DNA from: Turnera subulata
Taxonomy: Eukaryota; Streptophyta; Magnoliopsida; Malpighiales; Passifloraceae
Length of the DNA: 64,000 nt
Assembly: GCA_028386065.3 (NCBI GenBank)
Contig: JAKUCV010006791.1
Coordinates: 56,110 to 120,109, forward strand
Direction of reading: 5' to 3'
The position numbers and the translations under genes were made by a program. Below are positions 12,140-24,361 of the stretch, in pieces (the stretch's first letter is position 1; each line of letters starts with the position of its first letter). The notes beneath the pieces are model-generated. The model had not been told where the DNA came from. It saw only the letters and a program-made list of their open reading frames with translations, and did no database searches.

Positions 12140-14660
12140 CTTTCCTGATGTGGTTTGGAAAATAAAGCAAACCATGTACATTGTTGAGAAAGTAAAAATG
12201 ATATGCTGCCTAAAAGTTGCTATGTCACGAGGTGACAGGCAGGTAGTAGTACAATGACCAGTGTAAATATTAGAATCTGTAATCAATAGGGTTTTTTTAT
12301 TTTCTTTATTATTCTCACGTCTATATTTAATTAATGTAATCTACAATGTACTGCTCTTATGCATGATAAAAAAAAAAGAAACAATTATTGCGTCAAAAAA
12401 AATTCTTAAACAATTATCGCGCTGTGTTGTTGCGATGGAGGTTTTTGTGTTGTGTGTGCGATTGTTGGTGAAACCTTGCGAGAGAGATGTGTTTGTCTCC
12501 TCTTGGGAGTGTGTTTCTAATGGTTTATTGCATTACATTCTGTTATTAGGGTTAGGGTTTTCAATTTTGAGTGATTAATCGGTCTGGGTTTGTGAAATTT
12601 GGATGAATCCATGGTTATTTTTTTGTGGGTTGTGACATTGGTCATGGCGTCTTGCATCTGAGTTTGTCATCAGCTTGTGGGTATCACGAATTCTTATACA
12701 CATTTCAGTTTCCCTTCTCTGGGTTGCGAGAATGCATGAATTTGGGTTTCGATTTGGGGTTTGTGAGGGTTAGTCATGGGTTTTTGCATCTGAGAGTGTA
12801 TGTGTCTCTGTGTTAATTGAACGGGTTGCAGGGATGGGTTTGATGATTGCTTGGAATGTTTACTGGGTTCTTATCTTGAAGTACCTCTAGGTTGTGTTAT
12901 TGTGTAATACTTTTTTCTGGGTTCTTAACCCCAATTTTTCTACTTTGGGTTGTGAAATTACATGAATCGGTTGTTTGTTTATGTGATTTGTATGGGTTAG
13001 GGCTTTCAATTTTGTTATTAGGGTCAGGGTTTCCAATTTCTGAGTTCTTAACTACAAGTTTTCTACTGTGGGTTGTGAAATTGAATGCATTGGTTGCTTG
13101 TTTCTCTGATTTGTATGGGTTTTTTTTTTTGGCATCTGACAGTATGGGTTTTGCATATGTCGAATTGTAAACATTCCAAGTTTTTCCTACATGGATTGCG
13201 AGAGTGCATAAATGGTGGTTGGATTTGGGGTTTGTTAGAGTTATTCCGGGTGTTTGCATCTGATTTTGTATGTGGTTCGATCAGTATCTGACTTTGTAAC
13301 TCTCGGGGTTTGGAGTGGATTATTGGCTTCGGTTTGAATTGCATGCAATGATTTTGAAATAGATGGTTTGCACAGAGTTTGCATTTTGTCTAACTTGATG
13401 TATTGTGTTGTGGGTTGTGAAATACATTGTTGCAGAGCAGATAGTGCCTTCCATGTTCATGTTGTTTGATTTTTTAGTTTTCCCTAATGCTAAACTGTTT
13501 ACCCTTGAAATGTATGCAGAGTTCTTGGATAAGGGTGTTAAGCTTTGTTGCAAGGTGAGATTTATATGCTTATTTTCAGTTGCTTGCTGTTAATTGATGG
13601 TGATGAGATGCTTGTATTGTTGTTGTTGTTGTTGTTGTCTGTTGATGTATGTGTGAATACTTGCTCATGTGAATTTGAATTTGTAATGCATTGCAAGTAT
13701 CCACTCCATTTTTCTTCTCTTAGATCCAGCAAGCCACAAGCTACCCTTCCTCCTTCGTTCTCATCCTCAAGAGATGGTGAAAAGGAAAAATAATCTGGTG
13801 GCTCCTCGAGCATGGTGGTGTAGTTTGTGGATAGGGTGGAAGAGAGGTGGTGGGGATGGAGAGGAGGCATGGGCGGAAAAAGGTTGATTGTGTTCTGACT
13901 CACTCCTGATCGTTAAAAAAAATTTACTTTTAGTCTTTGCATTTTTAATCTTTTCTAAAATCCTCTTATTTATCATTTTCGCGTCTGATTTTCTCTATAA
14001 CTTAGATTATCTAAATTAGGAAAATAGAGCTGCTGAACATATATAGTCAACTCTAACAATTGAAGATGCAAAAATTGGCAAAATGCAATGTGCACACCAT
14101 TCAATTCATATATGTAGTAAGTACTTCTCTTTGCTTAAAAATAACGAGTTCAGTACCTTTCAACAAAGAGAAGTCACCCTTAAAGATGGAAACGGATTCT
14201 AGTTATAATCCAGAAAGTGCCAAGAAATCTTTTTTTTTTGTCTTGCGTCTGACCAAGAAACTTAATTTGTTTCTAGGTAGGAGGAAAATACTACTTTTTT
14301 CTAAGCAGATTTGGGAAAATATAGTTTGGTTGCAAGTAGTTGTAAAGAATAATATTACTGTCATAATAACTAATAATCGATAGTTAATATATGTATAATG
14401 CAAGAAAATAGTTATCAGTGATACCTTCATTGGGACCTCTCTAATCTCCACATTAATCCTAAGTAATTGTCTCTGCTTCACTTTATTAGAGAATCACCAG
14501 AGGACCCTCAGATCATAAAGAGGGTCTGCTATGGTTTCTTGATCTTGACAAAAACAGAAGGACCCCACTTGCTAAGAAGACTTGCCTCCCTTATGAAATG
14601 AATTTCTGGTTCTGGTTTGTTTCCTGTGTTTAAGTGACTCATAAAAGGCAGGGTGTGGGA
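12140..14660 (+). other. Upstream region of transporter T1, with degenerate repeats
   Basis: About 12200-12780 recurs at about 17970-18535 ahead of T2, so it belongs to the duplicated E-T block. Within it a segment of about 121 bp is repeated in diverged form (starting near 12921 and near 13043; shared GTTCTTAAC, GGGTTGTGAAATT, GATTTGTATGGGT), and a (TTG)n microsatellite lies at about 13618-13638. It could include a 5' UTR intron of the transporter. The short open frames here show no recognisable protein and I do not call them. Confidence 0.5.
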
Positions 14661-14668
14661 TAAGAGAT

Positions 14669-16947
14669 ATAGGAGTGGTCCAAGAAAATGGGAATGGAGG
14701 AGAAATGGGTAGTGTGGCTCTGGGAATCAAGAATAAGTATAGGAGAACGGATTCAGAGATGTCAGAGGATATTGATGATGATGCTTCACACCATCCTCAT
14801 GCACAACAAGACAGGATGTCAAATGCAAGGAAATATATTCTTGCTTGTGCAATTTTTGCATCTCTCGTCTCTATTCTTCTTGGATATGGTAAGTTCTTTT
14901 CTTATGGTATATATGGTAGTTGGCTGCTATGTTTGTTAATTGTAATCTATCGTTGAACTGCTGGGTTTATTACTTCGGTTGAACAGGACACTGAGTAGTT
15001 TCTACTAGTCGTCTATATCAGTTATGGTTGACTTAGCAGAAAATTTTCTGGATTAACAATGTTGAGATGGATAATGTTGTGATCTGGAGTGTCTTTCTTC
15101 AGGATTTCAGATTGGAGATTTAATATATTTGTACTTGTTGAATGAAGTTGCAATTTGAGTTTACTTTAGAGTAGGGTAGTCACATTTGGTTGATACAGAA
15201 GCAAATGCGAATCTTTTCAAGGTTCTAATTCCATTTAATTTCATTAGTTCTGCTATTCCACTAATTGATGCCATTGTTGCTGTTTATGCTTATGTTATTA
15301 CCTTGGTCTTGGTCTTTCTGCGTGTTTTTTTTATGCTACAAGGAGATAATGGTCACCAAATGTCTATGAGGGCCTAACAGATCCTTGCGGACCTGTTTAT
15401 CAAGTGAATAACTTAATAATTCACCAATATCATTTATACTGCCTAATCATTACCATGCTTCATGAGATTTTACCAAACTTTTTTTGTTGATGCATCAGTT
15501 ATAAATTGTAATTATTGAAAAAGAACCTGATGTTCAGCTATTATAGTGGATAGATTCGATGATTGAAATTTCAACTAAGTTAGCCTTTTGAACTGCAGAC
15601 GTGGGGGTCATGAGTGCAGCAATTATGGTCATTAAAAAAGTTCTAAACATAACAGAGGTACAGGAACAAGTCCTTGTTGGGTGTTTGAGCATTGTTTCAC
15701 TCTTTGGTACTTTAGCCGGTGGGAGATACCGAATTTTATTGGTAGAAAATGGACGGACAATGGCTTTTTCTGTTCTCATCTTCCAGACAGGTGCTGCTGT
15801 GATGACACTTGTTCCTTCATTTGAAATATTAATGGTAGGAAGATTCTTGGCTGGAATTGGAATAGGCTTCGGGGTCATGATTGCCCCAGTCTACATTGCA
15901 GAGATATCTTCATCTGTTGCTAGAGGGTCTTTTACATCCTTCCCTGAGAACTTCATAAATCTTGGTATACTACTTGGTTACGTCTCCAACTTTGTATTTT
16001 CAAATTTCCAGTGCATATAAACTGGAGGGTAACGGTAGCTGTAGGTATTTTTCCCTCAGTCTTCATTGGATTGGCACATTTTATCATCCCCGAGTCGCCT
16101 AGGTAGTTGGTAATGCAATGCAGGACCGAGTTGATGAAGCAAGATCGGTGTTGTTGAAGACAAACGATAATGATGCTGAAATGGAGGAGAGACTTGCAGA
16201 GATACTACAGGCTGCAGGTTCCAGTGAGGAAAAGTATGAACAGAAACCCGTCTGGCATGAACTTTTGAGCCCTTCACCTTCTCTTAGGAGAATGCTGGTC
16301 ACTGGTTTTGGTATCCAGTGCTTCCAGCAGATCACAGGAATAGTTGCAACAGTTTATTACAGCCCTGAAATCTTTCAAGAAGCTGGAATTAAGGATGACA
16401 CAAAGCTTCTTGCAGCAACAGTCACTGTTGGTGTTTCCAAGACTGCTTTTATAACGGTGGCTATACTTCTCACTGACAAAGTTGGGAGGAAGCCCTTGCT
16501 CTATGTAAGCGCAATTGGGATGACTGTCTGTCTGTTCAGCTTGGGTGCTACCCTCACCTTTTTTGATGTAGGGCAACTTGGGATTGGCTTGTCCATTTTG
16601 TTTGTCTGTGCAAATGTGGCTTTCTTCTCAGTTGGAATAGGCCCTGTTTGCTGGGTTGTGACATCTGAAATATTTCCTCTGAGGCTGCATGCTCAAGCAG
16701 GAGCACTTGGAGCAGTGGCTTGGTTGCCATGCCTTTCCTATCCGTCTCTCGTGCAATTTCGGTTGGGGGGACATTCTTTATCTTTTCATTAATTTAAGCT
16801 CTTTCTGTTGCCTTTGTTCACACACTTGTTCCAGATACGAAAGGGAAGTCATTGGAGCAGATTGAGCTCCTATTTAAGAATGAAAATGAATCGCGAGGAA
16901 GTGAAGTGGAGCTAGGTGTTGTTGAGCACCTGGTGCAGAAACAGTGA
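14669..16947 (+). pseudogene. T1: polyol transporter 4-like MFS sugar transporter, degenerate
   Basis: Two exons (about 14669-14888 and 15599-16947) encode a 12-helix major-facilitator protein close to plant PLT4-type polyol/monosaccharide proton symporters of the plasma membrane. Visible: YILACAIFASLVSILLGYDVGVMS, VGRFLAGIGIGFGVMIAPVY, FIIPESPR, FGIQCFQQITGI, VGRKPLLYVS and VTSEIFPLRL. Damage: the family start codon position (14669) reads ATA, leaving ATG 14705 as the first in-frame start; the conserved GR.SD.IGRKW loop is scrambled by two compensating indels near 15723-15760; a 1-base loss near 16010 gives a stop; TAG replaces the Trp of PRWLV near 16103; and about 20 bases are missing near 16715, shifting the last helices. 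The last residues (EQIELLFKNENE...LVQKQ) survive out of frame. Confidence 0.85.
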
Positions 16948-17404
16948 CACAATGTTCTCTGGAATGGTGAACTTAATGAGCTGAGGTACTATCTATGGTT
17001 CGGAAAACCGATCGACATTGCTGTTGGAGGTATTGCTGGTCTTACTCTGTAGGTTGACACATATAGAGCCACTACTCTCCAACAGTAGCATATATGAGCT
17101 TGCTGCTGTTGCGATGAGACTTTTATATACCTCAAACAATTAGATTTGTATGTCCATTCTTGTTGGCTTAGTTTCAATGCAGAAAAGAATGTGAATGGAT
17201 CTTCGGTGGGAGAAGTTATAACTACTCGTCTCACCTTCTGCAACATTCGAGAGAGGTGTTGAAAAAAGCTTACTCTTCCACAGAAAAAGCTGCAATAAGT
17301 CTGCAAAGCCAAAATATTTTTCCGTTTTGGCTCTGGTGTGGTGCATGATATGTACTAATTGGAAATTCGTCAACTGAGTTTACTGCTATTCATGACACAC
17401 ATGC

Positions 17405-17676
17405 TAGTGTAGTATTCTGAATTGCTAAAATGCATGTGACTCATGAGTTAAGTTAATATATTTGGCTTTATTGAAGAATCAAGCTATTGATTACCTCCTG
17501 TGAGCATTCCTTGGAGATGTAAGTGCGCCATCAAATAAATTATTGCCCTTTTGTTTTAAAGAATATGCTCTAGACTGATTGGTTAAGAGAGTTCCATATT
17601 CTTCTTTGTCCTTATTACATTTTAGCTAAGAGTCAAGTGCCTGTGAGTCACTCAGGTCTTTTGTACTCTCACAACC
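17405..17676 (+). repeat. Duplicated EH-B-type promoter block ahead of E2
   Basis: Matches 2190-2478 base for base over long runs and directly follows the 3' flank of T1, showing the join between one duplicated unit and the next. Confidence 0.6.
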
Positions 17677-17877
17677 ATGGAACAGATCAAGCACACCCAC
17701 ATTGAAGTAAGAGGACTAAAACTGCATGTAGCAGAGACAGGATCTGGTATCATTCCATTTTACAAATATTTCCTCCATCTGGTTGACTTTCTTAAAGAAG
17801 GGAACCATTTATTTTATGCATGAAAAAATTCCATAGCGGGTTAGTGAGCTCCTTATCAAACAAACACAGTGCATGAT
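17677..17877 (+). pseudogene. E2: internally deleted EH-B-type relic, twin of E1
   Basis: ATG 17677 begins MEQIKHTHIEVRGLKLHVAE, after which the sequence jumps, as in E1, to the tail of exon 5 (KEGNH..FMHEKIP, TAG, RVSELLIK). The deletion joint is the same as in E1. E2 is closer to EH-B in exon 1 than E1 is. No catalytic residue except the His region remains. Confidence 0.85.
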
Positions 17878-17889
17878 TAGCTAGCACAC

Positions 17890-18535
17890 TTGCCTTCCTG
17901 TTAATTTCCTGATGGGGTTTGGAAAATAAAGCAAACCATGTACATTGTTGAGAAAGTAAAATGATATGCTGCTTAAAGGTTTCAATATCACAAGGTGGCA
18001 GGCAGGTAGTAGTACAAAGACCAATGTAAATATTAGAATCTGTAATCAATAGGGTTTTTTTTTTTTTTTTCACGTCTATATTTAATTAATGTAATCTACA
18101 ATGTACTGTTCTTATGCATGATAAAAAAAACAATTATTGCGTCAAAAAAAATTCTTAAACAATTATCGCGCTGTGTTGTTGCGATAGGGGTTTTTGTGTT
18201 GTGTGTGCGATTGTTGGTGAAACCTTGCCAGAGAGATGTGTTTGTCTCCTCTTGGGAGTGTGTTATAATGGTTTGTTGCATTACATTCTGTTATTAGGGT
18301 TAGGGTTTTCAATTCTGAGTGATTAATCGGTCTGGGTTTGTGAAATTTGCATGAATCGATGGTTATTTTTTGTGGGTTGTAACATTGGTCATGGTGTTTT
18401 GCATCTGAGTTTGTTATCAGTTTGGGGGTATCACGGATTCTTGTACACAATTCAGTTTCCCTTCTCTGGGTTGCGAGGATGCATGAATTTGGATTTCGAT
18501 TTGGGGTTTGTGAGGGTTAGTCATGGGTTTTTGCA
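17890..18535 (+). repeat. Second copy of the transporter upstream block
   Basis: Near-identical to about 12140-12785, including the run TTATTGCGTCAAAAAAAATT and GTTATTAGGGTTAGGGTTTTC. Here it stops abruptly and is joined to the middle of the transporter coding sequence (see T2). Confidence 0.7.
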
Positions 18536-18544
18536 CAATTCAGT

Positions 18545-19734
18545 TTCCCTTTTCTGCTCTCATCTTCCAAACAGTTGCTGCTGTGATGACACTTGTTCCT
18601 TCATTTGAAATATTAATGGTAGGAAGATTCTTGGCTGGAACTGGAATAGGCTTTGGGTTCATGATTGCCCCAGTCTACATTGCAGAGGTATCTTCATCTG
18701 TTGCTACTGGCTCTTTTACATCCTTCCCTGAGATCTTCATAAATCTTGGTATACTACTTGGTTACGACTCCAACTATGCATTTTCAAATTTCCAGTACGT
18801 ATAAACTGGAGAGTAATGGTAGCTGTAGGTATTTTGCCCTCAGTCTTCATTGGATTTGCACTTTTTATCATCCCCGAGTCACCTAGGTGGTTGGTGATGC
18901 AAGACCGAGTTGATGAAGCAAGATCAGTGTTGTTGAAGACAAACGATAATGATGCTGAAGTGGAGGAGAGACTTGCAGAGATACTACAGGCTGCAGGTTT
19001 CGGTGAGGAAAAGTATGAACAGAAACCTGTCTGGCGTGAGCTTTTGAGCCCTTGACCTTCTCTTAGGAGAATGTTGGTCACTGGTTTTGCTATCCAGTGC
19101 TTCCAGCAGATCACAGGAATAGATGCAACAGTTTATTACAGCCCTGAAATCTTTCAAGAAGCTGGAATTAAGGATGACACAAAGCTTCTTGCAGCAACAG
19201 TAGCTATAGATGTTTCCAAGACTGCTTTTATGATGGTGGCTATACTTCTCATTGACAAAGTTGGGAGGAAGCCCTTGCTCTATGTAAGCACAATTGGGTT
19301 GACCGTCTGTCTTTTCAGCTTGGGTGCTATCCTCTCCTTTTTCGATGAAGGGAAACTTGGGATTGGGCTGTTCATTTTGTTTGTCTGTGCAAATGTGGCT
19401 TTCTTCTCTGTCGGAATTGGCCCTGTCTGCTGGGTTTTGACATCTGAAATTTTTCCACTTAGGCTGCGTGCTCAAGCAAGAGCAGTTGGTAATAGTGTGT
19501 GCAGTGGTTTGGTTGCCATGTCTTTCCTACCCGTCTCTTGCAATTTCTGTTGGGGGAACATTCTTTATGTGGTCATTAATTTCTGCTCTTTCTGTTGCCT
19601 TTGTTTTCACACTTGTTCTGGAGGTGAAAGGGAAGTCATTGGAGCAGATCGAGCTGCTATTTAAGAATGGAAATGAATGGCAAGGTAGTGAAGTGGAGCT
19701 AGGTGATATTGAGCACCTTGTGCAGAAACAGTGA
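18545..19734 (+). pseudogene. T2: 5'-deleted polyol transporter pseudogene
   Basis: Homology to T1 begins inside exon 2 (CTCATCTTCCAAACAG..., ALIFQTVAAVMTLVPSFEIL) immediately after upstream-region sequence, so the first exon and first helices are deleted. The joint sits at a TTTTCTG-like shared stretch. It keeps PESPRWLVMQDRVDEA, FAIQCFQQITGIDATVYYSP, VGRKPLLYVSTIG and TSEIFPLRL. It shares the T1 frame loss just after YAFSNFQ (near 18797) and adds a TGA at 19053-19055 and a frameshift near 19535. It retains segments T1 lost (AVGNSVCSGLVAMSF), so T2 was copied before T1 acquired its later deletion. Confidence 0.88.
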
Positions 19735-20638
19735 CGCAATGTTCTATGGAATGGTGAACTTAATGAGTGGAAAACTATCTATGGTTCAGAGAATGGATCG
19801 ACGTTGCTGATGGAATTATTTACTCTGTAGGTTGGCCCATATAGAGCCATTATTCTCCAACAATAGCATATATGAGCTTGCTGCTTTTGCAGTGCGAGTT
19901 ATATATACCTCGAACAATTAGATTAGTATATCCACTCTGGTTGGCTTAGCTTCAACACAGAGAAGAATGTGAATGGATACTTTTCCGAAGTTATAAATAC
20001 TTGTCTCAACATCTGGAATATCCGAGAGAAGTCTTAAAGAAGCTTACCCTTCCACTGAAAAAGCTGCAACAAGTCTGCAAAGCAGAAACTTCTTCTCATG
20101 AGAAAGCTCACCAATGCTCTCCAATTTTATTACTTGTAAAAGACTTATTCTTTATTTCTTCTCAATTCAATCGTGGGTAGAATTGGTCTCTGGTATTTTG
20201 CATCTGTTTGTCAAATATAAACTGTCTTGCCTTACGTGTTGACAGCCTGTATTCCAAAGAATAGGTAGTTTGATAAGTATTTCGAGATTAATTATGGGTT
20301 CTAAATTTGCTTTGCTTCTCAACCTGGAGAACTGTTGGTGTTATCTTCAATATTTTAGAAATATTGTTGAAAAAGGGAGAAATCTGTCAAACTTAAAGCA
20401 AACTAATATGATTTTTACATTCTTTTATCCTCAAGCACCAAGGAACAGATAAATTTTTACCAGTATGCAGTTAAATGTTAGCTTGGCTTTATTGATTTCA
20501 GCGTCAACATTGTTTTTGTTGTGTGGATGTACAAAAATTTGGAAGCGGGTGACTTCATTATTCATCCTCTAGTTCCATAAAGCAATATTCTTCTACACTG
20601 TTGAATTAAGGCCTGGCTTGATTATTCATTGTTTGCAG
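19735..20638. other. T2 3' flank and spacer
   Basis: About 19735-20095 matches the T1 3' flank at about 16950-17300, including the TTGGCTTAG.TTCAA.. block. The rest shows no gene. The first exon expected for EH-C is not recognisable here, so EH-C probably lost it at the duplication joint. Confidence 0.45.
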
Positions 20639-22311
20639 GTCCTAATGCAGCATTGTTCCTGCATGGATTTCCAGTGAAATGGTACTCATGGAGGCATCAG
20701 ATGATTGCTTTAGCAAATTTTGAATACCATGCTTTGGCAATTGATTTCAGGGGCTATGGCCTTTCTGAGCAGCCACCTGAGCCAGAGAAAGGGCACTTCA
20801 TGGACCTGGTTTCTGATGTTGCTGCTCTTCTTAGACACTCTTGGCCTTAGTAAGGTAACTGTCTAACAGGTTATCTCAAAATGCTTGAATTTAATCTTGA
20901 TTTGTAATGACCACAGAGAACACTTCGTATGGTGAGTACATTGTTGTTTTGTCTTTACTTTAGATCTTAAAACCAGAATGAATCTCGACAGACAAGATAG
21001 AATGGGTTGCCTATATTGGGTCCCACAGGATCTGTCATCTGGATAAACAGAATGAGTTGTCTTCTTATGGTCAGTACCCCCAACGAATCTTTAGTTAATA
21101 ACTAATTACTTATTCTACTTTCTTTAGATAAAAGGTCATTTTCCAAGGTTGAAGAATAGCATCATTATTATCTTTATCTTGAAAATTTTTTAATCTGTAT
21201 AATCTTAATCTTATGATTTGGTCACAAACAGAAGAGGAATGATTCAATTTGTTCTACAGCTAGTTGATATAGCTCTTTGCAGAAGCCTGGATAAGCCTTT
21301 TTGCATTGATCTAAGGTTATGTTGGAAGTTGAGCAGGGATGATTGAAATTCATTTCATCTACAAGTTTTTTTTGTAGTTGGGAAGGATTTCGGGGCAGTA
21401 CTGGCATACGTAGTAGCTGTTCTCCACCCTGAAAAAATTTCTGGTGTCATAGCATTAGGCACCCCTTTCCCGATGCCAGGTCCACAAGCTGTTCAAACTG
21501 ATCTTATACAAAAGTCTTCTATATAACCAGATGGCAGGCAATTTCTTATTGATGACTTGCTGTTGCTTTGAGATGAAAAAAATTGCTAATCATGAGTCAC
21601 AATAACCAGCAATGCTAAATGATATCCCAACTATTCCAGGAACCAGGCAGAGCTGAAGCAGATTTCGGTCTCTTTGATGTTAAGACGGTCATAAGAAACA
21701 TTTACATTCTCTTCTCTGGAAGTGAGGTACCAACTGCTAGAGATGACCAGGAGATCATGGACCTGTTTGACCCATCTACTCCTCTGCCACCCTGGTTCTC
21801 TGAGGAAGATCTTGCAGCTTATGCATCCTTGTATGAGAATTCCAGATTCGGCTTTCCTCTACAGGTTCCGTACAGGTACATAACCAGGAAACATCCCAAG
21901 GTTAATTGGATATGTTAAAAGTAAATTTATCATTCAACTACTATTAGAATAGTTTCCAATTGAATAATAGGATTGCAACATACTGATGGGCCATTACATT
22001 TCTCAGAACATAAGTTCTTTCTTTCTCAAAATTCAGTGGTAATTAATCAGGTTGAGACTTTCTGCAGGTGTTGGGCTACAGATAGTGGAGTAACTGATCC
22101 AAAAGTCACAGTTCCAGCTTTGTTGATCATGGGTGAAAAGGACTACTTCCTAAAGTTCCCTGGCATAGAAGACTACATAAAGAGTGGGCTAGTGAAACAT
22201 TTTGTGCCTGATTTGGATGTGATTTCCCTGGAAGAAGTGAACCACTTTGTTCAAGAAAAACTTCCAGGGAAAGTGAATGAGCATCATCAACTTTATTTGC
22301 AAACACAGTGA
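20639..22311 (+). pseudogene. EH-C: decayed copy of EH-A
   Basis: Exon equivalents: 20639-20853, about 21372-21536, 21640-21875 and 22068-22311; these and the introns align with EH-A. Damage: one extra base near 20832 (CTTCTTAGACACTC) stops exon 2; the acceptor before exon 3 is disturbed by an insertion near 21360; a base is missing near 21513 (CAAAAGTCTTC); and a base is missing near 22281, giving a false C-terminus. Exon 4 is intact. HGFP is retained but EIWY reads VKWY. Exon 1 is absent. It heads the C-D pair, the duplicate of A-B. Confidence 0.87.
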
Positions 22312-22888
22312 CTGATGAAGGATAGCTCCAAACTTGGACAAATATTTGGACTTCTTTGATTAATCTGATATTCTAGGCATAAACATGTAATGCACTAAAG
22401 AAGTTGTTTATTCTCCCTTTTCCCTGTGGCTTTCTGAGCAATAAATTTGTCTGCTCTTTCCTCTCTTTTCTTTTACTGATATGCAGAACAGATTTTTCAT
22501 ACTCGAAAGACAACAATATGTTACTCTCCAAGGCATTTTTCATGGCTATTCTCATACCTCTCCTTTTGTACTTAAATTATAAACATGAAATTACACGACG
22601 ACATTCTATACGGATAATGTCGAAAAATGAACGTATATCATCAGTCTTTTAAGAATTTGTAGTATTCTGAATTATTAAAATGCATGTGACACATGAGTTA
22701 AAGTTAATATATTTGGCTATATTGAAGAATCAAGCTGTGCATAGCATTTCTTGGAGATTTAAGTCCAACATCAATTAAATTATTGCCCTTTTGTCTAAAC
22801 GAATATGCTTTAGACAGATTGGTTTTGAGAGTTCCGTGTTACTTTGTGTCCTTATTACGTTTTAGCTAAGAGTCCAGTGCCTGTGAGC

Positions 22889-24357
22889 ATAGAACAGGTC
22901 AGACACACCAACGTTGAAGTAAGAGGACTAAAACTCCATGTAGCAGAGACAGGATCTGGTATTAGTCCATTTTACGTATGGTTGACTTTTAGATCTTTCA
23001 GCTATTTTGTGAATCAATAATGGGGAAATCTTAAGCAGGTAATAAGGTGGTGTTGTTCCTCCAAGGAGGCACCAAATCCTAGCTATTGCAAGTGCTGGCT
23101 ACAGAGCAATAGCCTTTGACTTCAGGGGCTATGGATTATCTGAGCTGCCACCTGAGCCAGAGAAAGGCACCTTCATGGATCTTGTTGATGATACTGTTTC
23201 CCTTCTTGACCGTCTTGGAATTAGTAAGATAATATACAAATTAATTGATCTCCTAGCTAAGATCCAGAAGGGTATTATAGATAAGAAATAATTATGTTAG
23301 TTCTTTCTGTTTTCAGGTTTATCTTGTTGGAGCTGACCTTTGATCTTTTCCAGCTTACATGGTGGATTCCCTCTATCCTGAGAGAGTCTTAGGTCTCGTA
23401 TCACTTGGTATTCCTTTTCTCTTACCAGATCCTACTTATGGTGTCCAAAATGATCTGATGCCTAAGGGTTTCTATGTCCTCAGGTGGCTGGTAAATATCT
23501 ACTAACTCCATTTTTCTTCATTACAATCATTGCCTCTTCATGCTCTTAGTCTTGCTTGTGAGTTTCAACTGTCTAAATCCAGGAGCCAGGGAGGGCCGAA
23601 GCGGATTTCGGACGCTTCGATGTTAAGACAGTAATAAAGAACATCTACATTCTCTTCTCAGGGAGTGAGCTACCTATAGCTAGAGATGACTAGGAGATCA
23701 TTGACCTGGTTGACCCATCTACTCCTTTACCACCATGGTTTACTGAGGAAGGCCTTGCAACTTATGCTTCATTATATGAGAATTCCGGATTTCGGTTCCC
23801 ATTACAAGTTCCATACAGGTAACTAGGTAAACCCCTCAAGAGGAAACAAGTTCTTACTAGGCATATCATGAAAAATTTGCAGCCTCAGTTGTACTTATAG
23901 GCTATGGTGGCTAATTGCATTGGAGCCTTATATTCTACATCCAACACTTAAATAGTACTAAATACACCCGGTTTCTACATTGCTCCATTTTTGTGTCATT
24001 TATGTTTTGGCCTAAGTTCTCCTAACCATTCATCTATGTTACACCAAATCTAGAATTGGTCCTGATAGTTTGAGAAATTTTTCTGTCTTGATTAATTTTT
24101 TGCAGGAGTATGGGGATTGATTGCCGAATAACCGATCCAAAGGTCACAGCTCCAACATTGCAGATAATTGGTGAGCAGGACTATGCTCTGAAATTCACTG
24201 GCATGGTGGAATACCTAAGGAGTAAGCAAGGGAAGCGTTTTGTGGGTGGCTTGGACATTGTGTTCCTTGAAGAAGGGAACCATTTTATGCATGAAAAAAT
24301 TCAGAGCAGGTCAATGAGCTGCTCATCAACTTCCTCAACAAACACAGTAGTGATTAA
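22889..24357 (+). pseudogene. EH-D: decayed copy of EH-B
   Basis: Five exon equivalents at 22889-22958, 23039-23228, 23317-23490, 23583-23818 and 24106-24357 align with EH-B. The start codon reads ATA (22889). Exon 2 has lost about 28 bases covering the HGFPEIWYAW oxyanion region near 23063. The exon 2 donor GT is AT (23229). Exon 3 has TGA in the nucleophile elbow (near 23341), exon 4 has TAG (near 23691), and a one-base loss near 24301 shifts the C-terminus. This much damage points to an older loss than in EH-C. Confidence 0.9.
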
Positions 24358-24361
24358 TTAG

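Noticed and set aside
12540..12560. Interstitial telomere repeat (TTAGGGTTAGGG) here and at 18295, 57073 and 60100
   Set aside because: Only about two units, and not the plant TTTAGGG type. It is within ordinary duplicated sequence.
12363..13900. Many short open frames on both strands upstream of T1
   Set aside because: No recognisable protein, low-complexity composition, and the duplicate at 17970-18535 does not preserve the frames.
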